A stretch of 64,000 nt of DNA from Pseudoscleropodium purum (Eukaryota > Streptophyta > Bryopsida > Hypnales > Brachytheciaceae), in NCBI GenBank assembly GCA_963969395.1, contig OZ017795.1, positions 23,293,063-23,357,062 of the forward strand, read 5' to 3'. The translations under genes were made by a program, and so were the position numbers. Positions 1 to 13,010 of the stretch are shown here, one piece after another. Numbering within the stretch: the stretch's first letter is position 1; each line of letters opens with the position of its first letter. Below the pieces are notes generated by a model that was given only the letters and a program-made list of their open reading frames with translations, had not been told where the DNA came from and did no database searches.

Positions 1-50
1 TAAATACGATAAAATGCTTAAAGTGATGCAAATAGCATCCTCTACCTTAT
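1..50. repeat. Tail of the same dispersed repeat, cut by the window edge
   Basis: AATGCTTAAAGTGATGCAAA followed by TAGCATCCTCTAC matches the end of the copy at 2738-3040 (CGCTTAAAGTAACGCAAACA, then ATATCCTCTAC). It lies just beyond the last visible exon of the left-edge gene, so it is probably intronic too. Confidence 0.45.
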
Positions 51-3000
51 CATTCAACCACCTTTTACTTTTTTTAAGAAAACAGTAGCACTCGCCTGAA
101 GGAAGAGTGAGTCGCCCTGATGCAGGCTGTAATCTGAAGCATCGCGTTAAGAATGCCTTGAGCTCGAGTCGTGCAAGCTTTGCGTCCCCGACAATGTCTG
201 CCTCCCGCATCTCATGCAAGAGCACCTCCGCATATTCCTTGGCACTTTGATCTGCCGTTGCCATTTTATGGTCCGCAACTGACACGACGTAGTGCACCAA
301 GGCTTGCCAGAACTCTGCCGCCTCGGAGTCTTGTGCACTCCTCAACGTTTCAGCACCAGCCAACTTCAAGAAGCTTTCGTCGATCACCTGCGATTACTCC
401 CGTTGGTTAATCTGGTACGTCAGGACATGGATTAATCCACGACATAAATGCCTTGCAGAATAAGGTAATCAAATCGCCTTAGGCCCATAATCTTCTATGA
501 GTGATAAAATTAGTGTTTTTCTAAAGGCAATAAATTGGCGTTTGCAATTATCTCACGTAATTTTGACTCCCCCTGTTTTTGAGCGTCGTAGACCATTCAA
601 GAATTGAAACGCAGCAGTCGACCGTAGCCAAAATAAAGGGACAAAGATTTAGTGACTAGATCCACAGAGGCCGGGTAGGAAAGATAATCGAGATTCTCGC
701 AACCGACAATCACAACCCTTGCTTTTCAGGACTCCCCCTTCCAAAAAATTATAGGAAGACATAATCCTCACCCTGGTGATAGCATTATCGAGGTCTGATA
801 ACCCCTAATGATAGAAGCGGCAGTACAAACCGTATGCTGCAGGGACTGGGAAACGAAATGGTCGTTGATGAACGATGTCGGCACCAATCTCTCTGGTCGA
901 TAGGCGCGCACAAGCTCCCGAACAGCGCTGCAGCAAATGGAACGCCGGGGAACGCCTGGCACCCCATCCAAGTTGTCGAACAGCCTTCTCTGGCTCTCCT
1001 TGGCAGCCGTGAGGCTACTCAGGACGAGGTCAATGTTTCCATCAGAGTTTAGAGCCCCACACTTAGCCGGGTGATCCTCCCATAGAAACATGGTGTTGGT
1101 CAATGTTTTCAATGTCGACAGTTTCTCCCTTGTCGACCAGAGCAGGATTTGCGTCCTCGTTTCTTGCCTTGAGGCCTGCAGATTGATTGCATCCCCGCCC
1201 ACAGTTTCCTGTGCCTGTCCAGGAACCAAACTTCCGTCATTAATAGCTCTAATATTAAACCCACAAATTGAACATTCAAGCTGTAATCTACACAAATAAG
1301 ACGGCGGCTTCCTACGTCGGTAAAAGACAGGTACACAGTATATCTCCACAACCCACCAAGCTGCCAATATATTATCTAAGTGTCTTTTTACATACCGGCT
1401 ATAGCGTATTCAGGGACTTGATACGCTCGTCCTGCACCTACTATCGATTTAGCCTTAGGTATTCCTCCACTTAGCCAGCAGCAATTAATAGTACATAGCA
1501 CGTACTTAATGACTGCAGGTAGGATAACTATCTGACCTTCGGAGTGCTTTCAGCTGCATTACAAGTGACGAACATCTCCGAGTCTGGATTACAGCTCTTT
1601 GCAACAGGAGGGCTCATTGATTTTCGAAGTACGTGCACAGGGGTTCGGCAAGCCACTGCAAATCAAGAGCAAGATTCGCAGACTTCAAGTAGTCAGTGGG
1701 CCATTTCGGTCAAAAACATGTGCACAGAAAAAAGTCACTAAAGTAAATAGCTCGGATCTCACCATCCTTGCAAGTATTTTCTGTGGCGACACTTTCAGGA
1801 GCGGTCGGCACTACAGTCAATTCCTCAATCTCCCGGATAGATGGCCCATCGACATTTTGGGCCATTTCGTCAGATGGTTTCTTCACAATGCTATTAGTGT
1901 CGTTGGCACTACTTGTTAAACTGACTTCGTTGATGGTCTCCCCACCGCAGGAGCCCCCTTTTGCCCTGCGTTTGATCCTCGAGAGCATTATCCTTGCAGA
2001 GTCGATATTGTTGCCAAAATGGTCATCCGCTGAGATCAGTCGTGCACTGTCGGGCCTCCTGGAGGTGCGCCAGCCGGGATTCTCATATTGATCGAATTGG
2101 AGTTGAGCGGGTTTTTGTTGAAGGGTCGATGAAGAATTTTCCATTACTGCTCCTGCCCTTGCACCCGTCCCTGACAGATCAAGCCTCGGCACAAACGGCG
2201 GAGGTTTCTTCACAACGGCTTTGCAGTGGAAGCGCGGGGATTTCACCAAGCTGGAGGACCTCGACGAGTCCGACGAGGAGTCACTCTTGGCAGGTGAACT
2301 TTCCAACGGCTTCAAGGCATCTGCAACCCAACTTGTGCCCTCAGATACGCTGGAATGTCAATCCGAGCTCTCTGAACAAGAAATGAAAATTTGATGCCCA
2401 GAAGCTCGTTTAACCTGGAGAAGATGCTTTGGGACGTTCTGCAACATCGACATCGCATATGCCCAGTCTCTTGGGGAACTTGTCAACACAGCGCAAGCCA
2501 TTCGTGCTCTTGCGTAAAGCACTGACGGGCTCAGATTCTGCTCGTCCTCTGTTCACAAGGGCACAAGGGTGTGTTTCGAACTTAAACATCGTAGGAAAAG
2601 ATCAGCGGCCAAGGATGAATCCTAAAATCTGAGTCCAATCGCAGACTGCTTCAAAATGTCCATTATGAAGTTGCATACACAAGCAAAGGTACAAGATAGA
2701 GGAATTTTCAAATAGATTAGGGATCTGATCCCCTTGATCCCTGTTACTAACGACAACTCAACAATTATGCAGTTGATTGGACTTATTAATTAGCAACCAC
2801 TGACCTTTGAACGGAAATGGGGTTGTTTACTGTCATATATAGTAGTCTACAACCTCCCACTCTGAAGTTTCATAAGAAGTCCACTCAGGGTGACAAAAAT
2901 TTGATCTCAGCAGATTTGTCTCTTTTACCCCCAAGATCTCTCCAGTTCTCTAGACTGATCTTCCGAAAATTCACTCCATATGTTAAACGCTTAAAGTAAC

Positions 3001-4397
3001 GCAAACAATATCCTCTACGTTACACGGAATCCACAGAATAAAGCGCCTTCTGCGAGTACGAGAAAAAGAGGTGACGTGAGAATCTGCACACCTGTTGAGG
3101 GACAACTCACAATAGGGCGGAGTAGGCGACCTAGCAGTTTGTGTCAATTTCGAGATTTTTTCGTAGCCCTGCATGGATACCCCGCAATTCATTTCCAGTA
3201 ATTCTCACAGATAAACGAGGTAAGACAGTAGCAACATGCATTCAATGCGAGGTTTACGGCATGATGAATCTCTAATGGCGATCGCAAGTTTGAACTTCGG
3301 ATTGATCAACAAACCTGGAAACTACGATTACATTGTTCATCAAGGAGCCGCAAAATGTTCTGGTACCGCTCATTGGCTGCCTCAGCTTTCTCGAGTGATC
3401 GATCCATCTCGTCAATAATCTCCTGATACTCGCTGAACATCAGAGAAAATCTTTCCTTTCGCAGCTGCCGTTGCCTCCTGATATCTTCACGGGCAGCTTC
3501 TCTGTCACCACAACAATACGTATCAACTCTACTGCAATTTGCTTTCTATACATCTCCAATTGCTAGTCCTTTGAAGTTGTGGTTACAAACCACTGAAGAA
3601 CCTTGTTCAGAAAGTAAGTCACTGATGAGATTCCAGTGCACAAACTCATCGTTCCAGTCAGTGCTGGATTTACCAGTTTATTCAAGGGTAGTGGTGAATT
3701 TTGAAGTCTAAGACATAGACTGTTATGATCTTCAGTACCAGTTGATTTTGCAGATTAGGTACCAAAACTACATTATTTTGTAAGAACTGAATTTTGTTGT
3801 GAGTTAAAACTGCAAATTGCATCGGCATTATGTCCAATAATGGGCTTCATCAAGGTCACTAAAAACTTAATTAAGCCCAACCAGGCACTAACTTGCAAAT
3901 TATTTCTGATAAACATGTCGTGGATCATCGCAATTACCAAATCCATTTAATTCACAGATTGCAATTACACCCCTCCGAAACAGTCGCAAAATTCTACTGC
4001 ACTTCTCAGCTAGCAAAACCCACCAGAAACCCTAATTCTTCACAATCGAAAAAAACCCTCTCAACCGTTTCCGATTCGACTTCAAATCGAACTTCAAGTT
4101 CCACCTCTTTAAGCTAAGAAACTTCACAATCGTGAACAAGCAATTGAAAGCACAAGAAGGCAAGGAAAAATGCCATGCTCACATAGCGGAGAGCTGCCTT
4201 TCGAACTCGGAGTCCGTCATCTCCTCCCCTGTCGAGGAAGTGTCGTTACTCGCTTGATTCTCCTCCTCGCCTTCGTCCTGTTCTTCTTCTTCGTTGTGTT
4301 TGAGTTTGTGTTCGCTTTTGTGTTTGTGTTTCTGTTTCTCTTCGTCTTCGTCTTCGTCTTTGTCGTTCTGTTCCCTTGGAAACTTCGGAGGCGCCAT
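1..4397 (-). CDS. Unrecognised acidic, coiled-coil, serine-rich protein (3' end outside the window)
   Basis: I do not recognise this gene. Seven exons join in phase: 4397-4183, 3501-3315, 3168-3092, 2548-2415, 2320-1763, 1246-831 and 387 to about 92, where the last donor is uncertain and the gene runs off the left edge. The start is the ATG in a GCCATGGC context, beginning MAPPKF. Residues 1-72 are very acidic with a K/H-rich stretch. Residues 73-134 form a charged helical segment (REDIRRQRQLRKERF, then DEMDRSLEKAEAANERYQNI) that should be a coiled coil. Exons 4-5 encode a serine/proline-rich, probably disordered region. Exons 6-7 look more globular, with FWQALVHYVVSVADHK and EYAEVLLHEMREADIV. 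At least 620 residues lie in the window. A structural or scaffold role is only a guess. The phase agreement across six introns is the main support that it is real; GC content is above the flanks. Confidence 0.7.
2738..3040. repeat. Dispersed repeat, copy in intron 3 of the left-edge gene
   Basis: This intronic stretch is a diverged copy of 32023-32377, which lies in an intron of the methyltransferase gene. Shared blocks in the same order include GGAAATGGGGTTGT, GTCTACAACCTCCCACT, ATTTGATCT and, at the end, GCTTAAA followed by TCCTCTAC. The last block also occurs at 1-50. I see no coding capacity and no clear terminal repeats, so the class (SINE-like or other) is open. Confidence 0.6.
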
Positions 4398-7289
4398 GGC
4401 TATGAAGCTCCCAATTGCAACTACATGTGAAATTGGGGCGACACAGGGGCGCGGGGATCCTGTGAACTGATTTGTGGGCATTACGGTTAAGTTGCTTCAT
4501 GGTGGTGAATTCAGTTAGGAGTCCCGTTTGGGTGCTGCGTGTGCCAGGTGTAATTTCCTTATTGGTTTGGATCTACACTAAGGTCTACGACCTAATTCCA
4601 ACAATATTAAGCGTTTTAGAATGTGTGTGATTGAGCGATGATGTGGGGATAATTTTTTTTAGTTAGGGAATAGAAATAATGAAGATTGCACTATTTTTTG
4701 GGGCTAATTTTTCATCAAATTTTTCATTAGTAGAAATTAAAGAAATATAGATTATTTATAGCCCAATTGACTTGTTCTTGATCTACGGGCAAACTTGTTT
4801 TTGAGAAGAGCAAAATTAAAAATTAGTCTTAGTAACTTCATTAGGTGCCAATGTGTTATTCATCACATAGTAATGAAGGCCTTAGTTCCAAGGCATCATA
4901 GTCCCTTCATTCATGAAAATAGGTCACCTTAGTTTATCTTGCACAAATTCATGGGGCCCAAGTTAGAAATAGGTTACATACCTTACTGTAGTTGGTGGTC
5001 ATGATTGACATTCTTTATTGAGTAATTAATTAAATTGGGCAATTGTAATTCAATAGATATTAAACAAAAAAAAGATTAAATTTTTTTCATACACTTTTTT
5101 TTTAAAACATGATATTTCAAAAGTTCTAGCATTTGTTTTATGAAGTATAATTTGTTGACCTTAGTCCCTAGGTATGATATACATTCTCTTGAAGCATATT
5201 ATGGACGTTTTTTGATCTTTGAATGGCTTCAAATAGGGTTGCAAGATAGAAAAAAAAACATTCTTTTATCCAGTTTTGGAAGGAGGTGCTTGAATGCATT
5301 TCAATGAATAGTGTTGAACATTCCCTAACTATGGTATTATTGACTTTTCAAAAGAACAAGATGTTTAATCCACACATCAGTCACTCTTGTAGTATATTTT
5401 AACCACTTTTTGTTCATTATTCTTAATGCGAATTTTAGCCATAAAAGTGATATTATTTTAATTTGTGACCAACAAATGAAATGAATTTTATCAAATGGAG
5501 TATTTACTCCAATTGTTATATTTGAAAAAACCTTAAAAAATTCAATGTTTTATTGTAATTTGAACTTTGGATCTATATCCATGGTTAATAGATTTTTTTT
5601 ATTTTAGAATGACATAGTACCTTTATTTTATACCATGATGTTTACACTTCAAAGTGTAAAAAATTCAAATTTTTTTAGCATGTTTTGTATTTGACATGAA
5701 TTTTCTATACTTTTTCTCTTAGGAATTCACAGTAATTCCAAAATTTCACCAAAAAGTATGAAATTTTTAGGACTTATAGAAGACATGAGATTTTATCTTT
5801 TAGAAATAAATATAAAATAATTCATTCATATATTGTTGCAAAATGGCAACAAACAAAATATAGGATTGGGAGGTCTATATCTATGGTTATAGGCCCATCT
5901 TTTAGGAAACAAAACCTTGTTAAGGGCTACAATCATATTGTAACAAATCCATAAAATATTACTCCACCTAAATATTGTACCCCCTTTCTGAAATCATCCG
6001 TACAAATTTTTGTTTAAGATGTATTGCCAAGCTTTGTTCATTAGAGCATAAGGTTGCTTTTAGGTAAAGAATTTGAAAAATTATGATTATTTATATTGTA
6101 TCCAAAAAATGCTTTGTAAAGGCATACATCTAATATATTGTATATTCAATTAATATATTAAGTTTAAAATATCCTTCAAAATTCTAAAAATATTTTAATG
6201 ACATGCAATTATCTTTGAAAGTATCTAGTCAAGGCATATGGTTTTCTAAATTACAAAGAAGTGACTATCCACTGAAAAGAGGCATACCACCCTTGTTTGC
6301 ATTAGTTGACCCCCCTCTCTCAAAAAATTTACAAATCGTTGATTTTTTTATTTTAAAAATGCTTACCTTCAAAATTGCCATTGATTTCTCAAAAAATCAC
6401 AAGCCATTGATCTTGTGAGATTTAATGTGAACTATTCAAATACAAAATATGAAATGAATACTGGATACATATACAAAACTGGATACAGATATGGGATGAA
6501 TATTGAATACCGGTATCGGATATATATATAGTACTGGTATCGAATACAATATTGGATATGGGAGGAATTGTCCCATATTAATTGTCACTATATTGGTTTC
6601 TAAAAATTACAAGGGAGGGAAGGGGGGTTCCAAATGAAAATTTTAAAATCATAAATTTTAAAATCTCAGTGTACAATGACACAAAGTGTCATTATACTAT
6701 ACATTGTAAAGTTGCAATAGTTGTCAATATCAAAATTTTAAAGAAGTGACATCCCTAGGTTTAGGGTGTATTGGATCTATTATTGATATTTGCCACATAC
6801 ATTTGGAGCTTTGCAACCCATTTCAAGGTTGGCTACTATAGTTCAATGCTTTTTACTAAGGCTTTTTTGGAGGGTTTTTTTTGTACCACATTGTACCAAA
6901 AAAAATAATTTAGCTAAAAAATAACAACAAACCATGAATTTTTTTGCTAGAAAACTTCAAATTAAAAAAAATCTTGGATGAAATTGCCATTTATAGATGA
7001 AAATATAATTATGGATATGTAATACGGGTTAATGTGATCTTCTCTATCCAATCTATGGATGAATGTTGAAATTTAGAGTACCACTATAACATTTTATATC
7101 ACCACTTTGGCATTGCATAAAAATAAAAATAAAACTAGTTTACATAAAAAGTGGTACCTATCATTGCTATGCTATCTAATCCAACTAAACTCACATGATC
7201 AATACCTATGATGTATTTTTTACTAAACTCTTTCTTTTAGGATTTTAGGATTTTCCTTCTATACAATTGCCTTTAAAGAGTTTGTAGAG
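4398..7289. other. AT-rich intergenic DNA, no gene seen
   Basis: I found no convincing open frame, domain or RNA gene. The DNA is full of A and T homopolymers and short low-complexity runs, in contrast to the more GC-balanced exons of the left-edge gene. It looks like old, decayed repeat DNA. Confidence 0.6.
6455..6565. repeat. Degenerate GGATAC/GAATAC short-motif repeat
   Basis: Units such as TGGATACATATA, TGGATACAGATA, TGAATACCGGTATCGGATA, GTATCGAATAC and TTGGATATG follow one another, with a variable period of roughly 12-18 bp. No coding content is visible. Confidence 0.6.
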
Positions 7290-7560
7290 CATTAGATGTT
7301 TTTTGGGAGGCTTGGAGGTTTGTTTGGGCCTATTGTGGCACAATTCCGTAAGCAGTCTGGGAACAACTGTTGTAAAAAAAAATTTTAATTTTAAAATGCA
7401 AAAAAAAAAGTTGAATTTTTTTTTTAAACTTGAAAAAAGAAAAAAAAGAAGTGACATGGCAATCGTAGTGCCACATCATGTAGCTACAATGGGGCAGTGA
7501 GAACCTAGTTGAATGTAGGAAAACTCATAGCCCTCTAGGAGGCTGAAATCTCATTTAAAA
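7290..7560 (+). mobile_element. Short non-autonomous TIR element, copy a
   Basis: It begins CATTAGATGTTTTTTGGGAG and continues through a TTTGGGCCTATT block and an A/T-rich core. A GTGACATGGC...GCCACATCA block follows. The same blocks in the same order occur at 10613-10850, 11707-11979 and 46860-47160. The right end is degenerate here. It has no coding capacity, so it would have needed a transposase supplied from elsewhere. Confidence 0.6.
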
Positions 7561-8639
7561 AATCAATGTTAAAAGTTTGATAAGATGTCACGATTTCTTA
7601 TATCAATATGTATAATATAGGTATCAATTATAGTATTTTAAGAGAGTGGTTTCATACAAGATTGTCCATGTGATTGCAAATATAAAAGCAAGCATTGTCC
7701 AAACAAGCCGATTTCTAGAAGAAGATGGATGTCAACCAAAATTTGGTCCCATTGAATCAAAATTACATGATCTTTTGAATTATTTTTATGAAGATTATTA
7801 AATTATCAATCATCCATTTTTATAAGAGTTGCAAATTTACCATCAGACAATACATTAATAGTATTATATGGAGCAAATGAGTCTCATCTAAATTGTCACA
7901 TAAATACAAGACTTACCATAACTGCAAACAAATTCCAATCCTTTAAACAATACTATAATCCACCTTTCGCTAAATAAGATCTTGAATTCTTGTTTTATTT
8001 AAGAAAGTAAAGATAGATTCAATGTAATATTGACATAATGCTAAAACTTTGGCAAATATATTGATGGTCATTAAAATGTAAATAAAAATACCAATTGGAA
8101 GCAATCAAATCCTTTCTATGGTTCCACATGAAAAACTGATAAAATGATAGCCTACATGTCCAATAGAACTATAAGTGAAAAGTCTTTTGACTTTGTTTTG
8201 AGCCATTGTAGGCAATGCTCCTAAAATCATAGTCTAAGCAATGTTGCAAAAAAAAGAATAGTTGTTGCTATGTTGGATCATAAAAACTATAAATAAAAAA
8301 TGTACCATATTGGCAAGAATAGATATTTTAGATGCAACAAGAAAGAATGATGTAACCAAAGTAGGTGAATCCTCATATATATCAAGTACCCACATATGAA
8401 AAAGAACTATTGTGATCTTAAATAAAAAAAACCTATGGCAATAAATAGAATCTCCATGAAGATACCACTAGATTGAACACCAAATAAAGTGATTTTATAT
8501 CTAGAAAAAATCTTAGCTAATTCTTCAAAGTTGGTAACTCCTATAAATCTAAAAATCTTAGAACAATCAAACAATAAAATATCAAAAAAGAATGCACCTA
8601 AAATAAAATATTTTAAGTCAATTTTTGTAGAAAATTCAT
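7561..8639. other. AT-rich intergenic DNA, nothing recognised
   Basis: Only A/T-rich sequence without long open frames. No repeat shared with the rest of the window was noticed here. Confidence 0.5.
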
Positions 8640-9135
8640 AGTCTTTTTTATTTAGTCTCAGACATAAAATGAGTTCACAACAAAATCCGTGAACGCCCTT
8701 GAGCTCACAGAAAAGCCCTCATCAACAATCATCGCCACCTCAATATGTTCCACTTTCAAATCTGCTTTCAGTTTCGCAATCTGATCTCTGCTCTCATCAA
8801 TTTGATCTCGTAGTTGATCTTTTAACTATGAGACAGTCGACTTTAAGCGGTGTAAAGATGCTAGTGGATTGTCGTTCAATCGTTGAGATCATCTTCGACT
8901 TCGGCAATCACAGACCCGGGAGATTCGATGAGATCATTTACATCTGCTCTTAGCAACCGCACTCTAGAATTTGGCTTTCCAAAAACTAAACTTCTGATTT
9001 CTGGTGTACTCATTTCCTGTACAAAACCAATGGTCTGGTCACGGGCAAATCTTAAGCACTTATGCTTCTTCATAGAAGTCACAATAGTCTTCTTAACACC
9101 AAGATTCATTGTGAAGTGCTTGCGGGAGTCCATAC
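8640..9135 (-). pseudogene. Decayed coding fragment of unknown family
   Basis: On the minus strand an open frame starts at 9133 (MDSRKHFTMNLG) and includes CLRFARDQTIGFVQEM and EIRSLVFGKPNSRVRLL, ending after VIAEVEDDLND. Protein-like sequence resumes downstream in other frames: QLRDQIDESRDQIAKLKADL, then KVEHIEVAMIVDEGFSVS. At least one frameshift and one stop break the reading. The stretch is clearly more GC-rich than the surrounding kilobases. No intron boundaries are obvious, so it could be a retrocopy or a fragment carried by a transposon. I do not recognise the parent protein. Confidence 0.45.
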
Positions 9136-9291
9136 TTCAACAAGAGAAGCTAAGGTAAATAAATTCTCTTGAATTGTTTGCTAATTGTCCCTTTTGTGGG
9201 TAGTCCATTTTATAATAATTTGGATTTAGAATTTAGGGCACAATTCATGTGATTGTGCTTTGAGTTGAAATCTATAGACCTAATTTGCTCA

Positions 9292-9491
9292 ATACTATAA
9301 AAAAACTTATGTTTTAGGAGATGGATTTTAAGTGACATCCTATATAACAACTTGTATTTTTATGTCAACAATAATGTCTGTCATAACATTTTGATGTTAT
9401 GGTGGACGTTAATGTTGACATAAAAATACAGGTTATTATATAGGATGTCACCTAAAATGTATCACCTAAAATATAGGTTTCTTATAGTTTA
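9292..9491. mobile_element. Near-palindromic foldback element of 200 bp
   Basis: Two arms of about 100 bp (9292-9391 and 9392-9491) pair almost along their full length with practically no loop. The left arm runs CTATAAAAAAACTTATG, TGACATCCTATATAA, TATTTTTATGTCAACA, CATAACAT. The right arm carries the complements of these blocks in reverse order. It is non-coding. A transcript would fold into a long hairpin, a typical source of small RNAs. Confidence 0.8.
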
Positions 9492-10612
9492 TTGGCTTTG
9501 CTGCAACCATAATTGTCACATTGAATGGAGTAATTGCCTGCTCATTTGTCTGATTTGTCCAAATCGCCCGTCCCATAGAAGTCTTGCGCATCTAATGTAG
9601 TCGACATGTAGCTGACTTTCTAAAAAAGGTTAAAAAATCCAACATGGACATATCTTAATAATACTTGATTTACTCTGAATCATAGTAATTTATCTTAAAT
9701 CATATATAGTAGTTTCCTTTAATTTACCTTGAATCATAGTCAAATTTGAAGCTCTAAATTCTAAATCCTATAAATTGTCCAGACTATTTGTTCATTCCGT
9801 CTATGACCCTAAGTAATAACCTTGGTTGTAGTATTTGACAATGAGAGAGAAGTGGGAATTTGGCAATTTATTAACCAGAACATATTAAAATCCTAGAGTA
9901 AAGAATGAAAATTAGTGACAAAAATATATTAAAACTTTAGAAGAGAAAAAAGAGCAATTTGGAGAAAATGTATAGTCTTTGAACTTAGAAAACATAGAAG
10001 AAAACTCATAAGTTAACCTACTCAAATCTATCTAAAATTACTTGGTTTGTTCGAGTTCTAGTGGCATCTTCAAACCTAGAAAGTACTAGCCACTACTCTA
10101 TTCCCATTTTTTGATGTCATGCTATCTTGGCATCTCAGCCATCTACATGATCAATGGCTTGGTAATATTTTAAACTATCCCTTCAAAATTTCCAACAAGG
10201 CTTAGTGAATGTAATTTAGACTTCTCTAGGCTCAAATTGCCCTTGTGGCTTGGTAGCAAGAGGTGTAGAAAATACTGTGAGAGGGTACAAAATAGGGGTC
10301 TTCTTTTACATTTATCCTAGATTAGGTCAATGAGGGATTCAATTCTCTTTGGCCCTATAAAAGGAGCTTAATTAACAATTCTACATAGATTCATTGAATT
10401 GGTAAACAAAAAGATTAAAAAAATACCCTACAACTATGATCCAATAGGTAGACACGCCATTTATTATACATGGCATAGAATTGGACACCCACTAAGGTAC
10501 ATCATGGGTCAATCATCATACTTTGCATAAAACTAGACACCCATTGCATAAAAACTATACAATTTTTGAAATTTGGGAACATTGATACTAATGGAAATGA
10601 ATTTGGATGAAT
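9492..10612. other. AT-rich intergenic DNA, nothing recognised
   Basis: No open frame with recognisable protein features and no structured RNA was seen. Confidence 0.5.
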
Positions 10613-10850
10613 CATTAGATGAGATTTTAGCCCCAAGAGGATTGTGAGTTCCCTTGCACTTAGTTGGGTTTCTAATACCTTGCAGCAGCTATGTGATGTG
10701 GCCCAACGACTACTATGTCACTTTTTTATTTTTATATTTTCAAATTTTTTTTTAAAAAAATTTAAAAAAAAATTCTGACACCGGCCATTCTTGAACAACT
10801 TAGGGAATAGGCCCAAATGGCTTTCCAAACCTCCCAAAAAACATCTAATG
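10613..10850 (-). mobile_element. Short non-autonomous TIR element, copy b
   Basis: It is bounded by CATTAGATGAGATTTTAGCC on the left and CCCAAAAAACATCTAATG on the right, which are inverted relative to each other. Inside are GATGTGGCCCAACGACTACT, an A/T-rich core, TTCTGACACCGGCCATTC and GGGAATAGGCCCAAATGG. These match the reverse complement of copy a. The element is 238 bp long and non-coding. Confidence 0.72.
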
Positions 10851-11706
10851 CTCTTACATATATGGATGAAATTTTATAACTATAGATGATATATTTGGAT
10901 GGAAATTGAATTTATATTGGAGATGCAAAATTGAATGATTTTTTAATTGAAATGGATGAAACATTCAATGAAAGCCTTATTCAATATGTATAAGAACCAT
11001 TTCCAACATCAAAAGCTTTAGACAAAGGCGCATGTGCTCTTCAAGGAGAGAAACACTACAAATTAAGTTATGAAGGAGTTTGCACATATATTGATGTAGA
11101 GTTTTTTTTAATGTACGAACAAGGTATTTTCATGTCATTTGTCATAACTTTCAAATTTTTACAACTGAACTTCAACATTCATAACCTTTATCCTAAACCT
11201 TTCAATCTAATGCCTCTTCTTTTGTAGACTAAAATGGTTGCATCATGTACTTTAGATGAAGCTTCTTGCTAAGAGAAAATGGTAACATTTACATACTAAT
11301 GTAAATGCATCCATGAGGCTAAGTAGTGAACCAATGGCAAAAAAAAAACATTGGTTAAGGTAAAACAACCCATCATAGTCAAATGACCTATGACGGACAC
11401 CTAAGAGATGATCCAATGACGATTATTATTAATTTATGAAATTTTGGGCCACCATCAATGTCTCACTTCACACTATTGGGGTGATTAGTGACCCCAAAAG
11501 GAACACCTAGCATTTTCAATGTAAATCATTGAAGAAAATGACTTTTTTAAGGCCCTCCAAATTAGAAAATATTTTGACTATTGTATGTAAAGAAGGTGAG
11601 CATTATGGATACAAATTTTGTTGCTTTGGGAGTAGCCTATAGATTGTTTTGGGCAAAACACTTCAAAAAATTATAGCAAATTCATACTCTATTGAAAAAA
11701 TATAAT

Positions 11707-11979
11707 CATTAGGAGAGATTTGAGGGCAATAATAGGCCTGTTTGGTCCTCTTCCTGTCATTGTTCTTCCATACTGAAAGGTATGGCCGGCTATAAGAAAA
11801 AAAACTCTAAGAAAAAATTAGTTCTTAAAATGCAAAAAAAATTTGAAATTTAAATTATTTTGGGGGAGAAATGACGTTGCACTCTTTTGGCCACATCAAA
11901 CTGCATTTTTGGCTCCATTCATAATGTTTTGGGGATGGAGAGCTCATAGTCTTGTTTTGACCTCAAAAATCCTCTAATG
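11707..11979 (+). mobile_element. Short non-autonomous TIR element, copy c
   Basis: The termini are CATTAGGAGAGATTTGAGGG and CCTCAAAAATCCTCTAATG, an inverted pair. The interior has AATAGGCCTGTTTGG, an A/T-rich core and GGCCACATCAAACTGC, in the same order as in copy a. It is 273 bp and non-coding. Confidence 0.7.
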
Positions 11980-12119
11980 TTCAAGTGTTGTTGCTATTTT
12001 TCACATTTGTTTGTATATGGGGAAGAAATTTGAAAATTTTAGCCATGGCATAAGGGCAAACTCGCAATTTTGACTAAGATAGGTTGTTTTACCTTACATA
12101 GTAGAGCTTGAAAGTAATC

Positions 12120-13010
12120 CAAGACTTGAGCCTACAATATTCAAGAAGAAGACAAACAAGAAAAAGGGTCAATGGTTAGAAAGTGGCATGCAATTAGCAC
12201 TTGAAGCAATTGCAACTAAAAAGATGTCAATAAGGTAAGCTAGAGAGTATTATGGAATAACACCTTCAAGCATTCAAAATTGGAAGAAATGTAAAACACT
12301 TTCCAAAATGGTAGGCTATGAAACCTCCTAATAAAAGTAAAAGAATTGGTAGTTGTCTATTGGTGCTTTTCAATATAATGCAACAAGTAGCCTTATGTGT
12401 TACTCTAAATATGCAAAAGCATCCCTTGAAAGAATCCTATGGAAGGTATCTTGGAAAGTCCTCCAAGAAAACATCACTTTAAGAAAAAATTCCTAGTGAT
12501 AAATAGTGAGCTTTCTTTAAACAAAAGCATCTAGAAAAATGCTCAAGGTGTGTAGATGGATTGGAAGTTTAAAGAGCTTTAGGGTTTATAAGGAAAACAA
12601 CATCAACTTCTTACAACCTTCTACAACAAGTTTATAGTATCCAAGACTACCACCCTAGTTACATATGGAATGAAGATGAAAGATGAGTACACCTTCAAAA
12701 GAAATATTAGCCCCAAATTGATTATTTTAGAAATTGTGAAGCAATTGTAGCAATGACATTCTAAGAAAATGGTTACATGACTTTTGAGATCTTCCTAGAA
12801 TGGTTAGGTAATTTCAAAATCAATTTTCAAGGTAGAATGTCAAAGAAGGACAAGCATTTCTTAATAATATTGGATGGACATGCAAGTTATGTGACTAATG
12901 ACGCTATTAGGTTTGGAAGAGAGAATGATATAATTGTTTTAAGGCACTTGCTAACCAATTATTTGGCTTTATGATTGCACTTTCACATTGTTAGGTCTTG
13001 GTTTGTTAGG
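12120..13010 (+). pseudogene. Dead pogo/Tc1-mariner-like transposase
   Basis: Pieces of a pogo-type transposase lie in the expected order. A psq-like helix-turn-helix near 12160-12295 reads QWLESGMQLALEAIA, MSIR, a stop, then AREYYGITPSSIQNWK. Near 12640-12685, HPSYIWNEDE resembles the first catalytic-Asp motif of DDE transposases (IwNxDE). At 12777-12972 an open frame contains LIILDGHASYVTNDAIRFGR, matching the second motif (LDGHxSH) and the helix after it. The expected third motif (LQPLD) is not readable. Stops and frameshifts interrupt the copy, so it cannot be active. Family assignment rests on these motifs. Confidence 0.72.
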
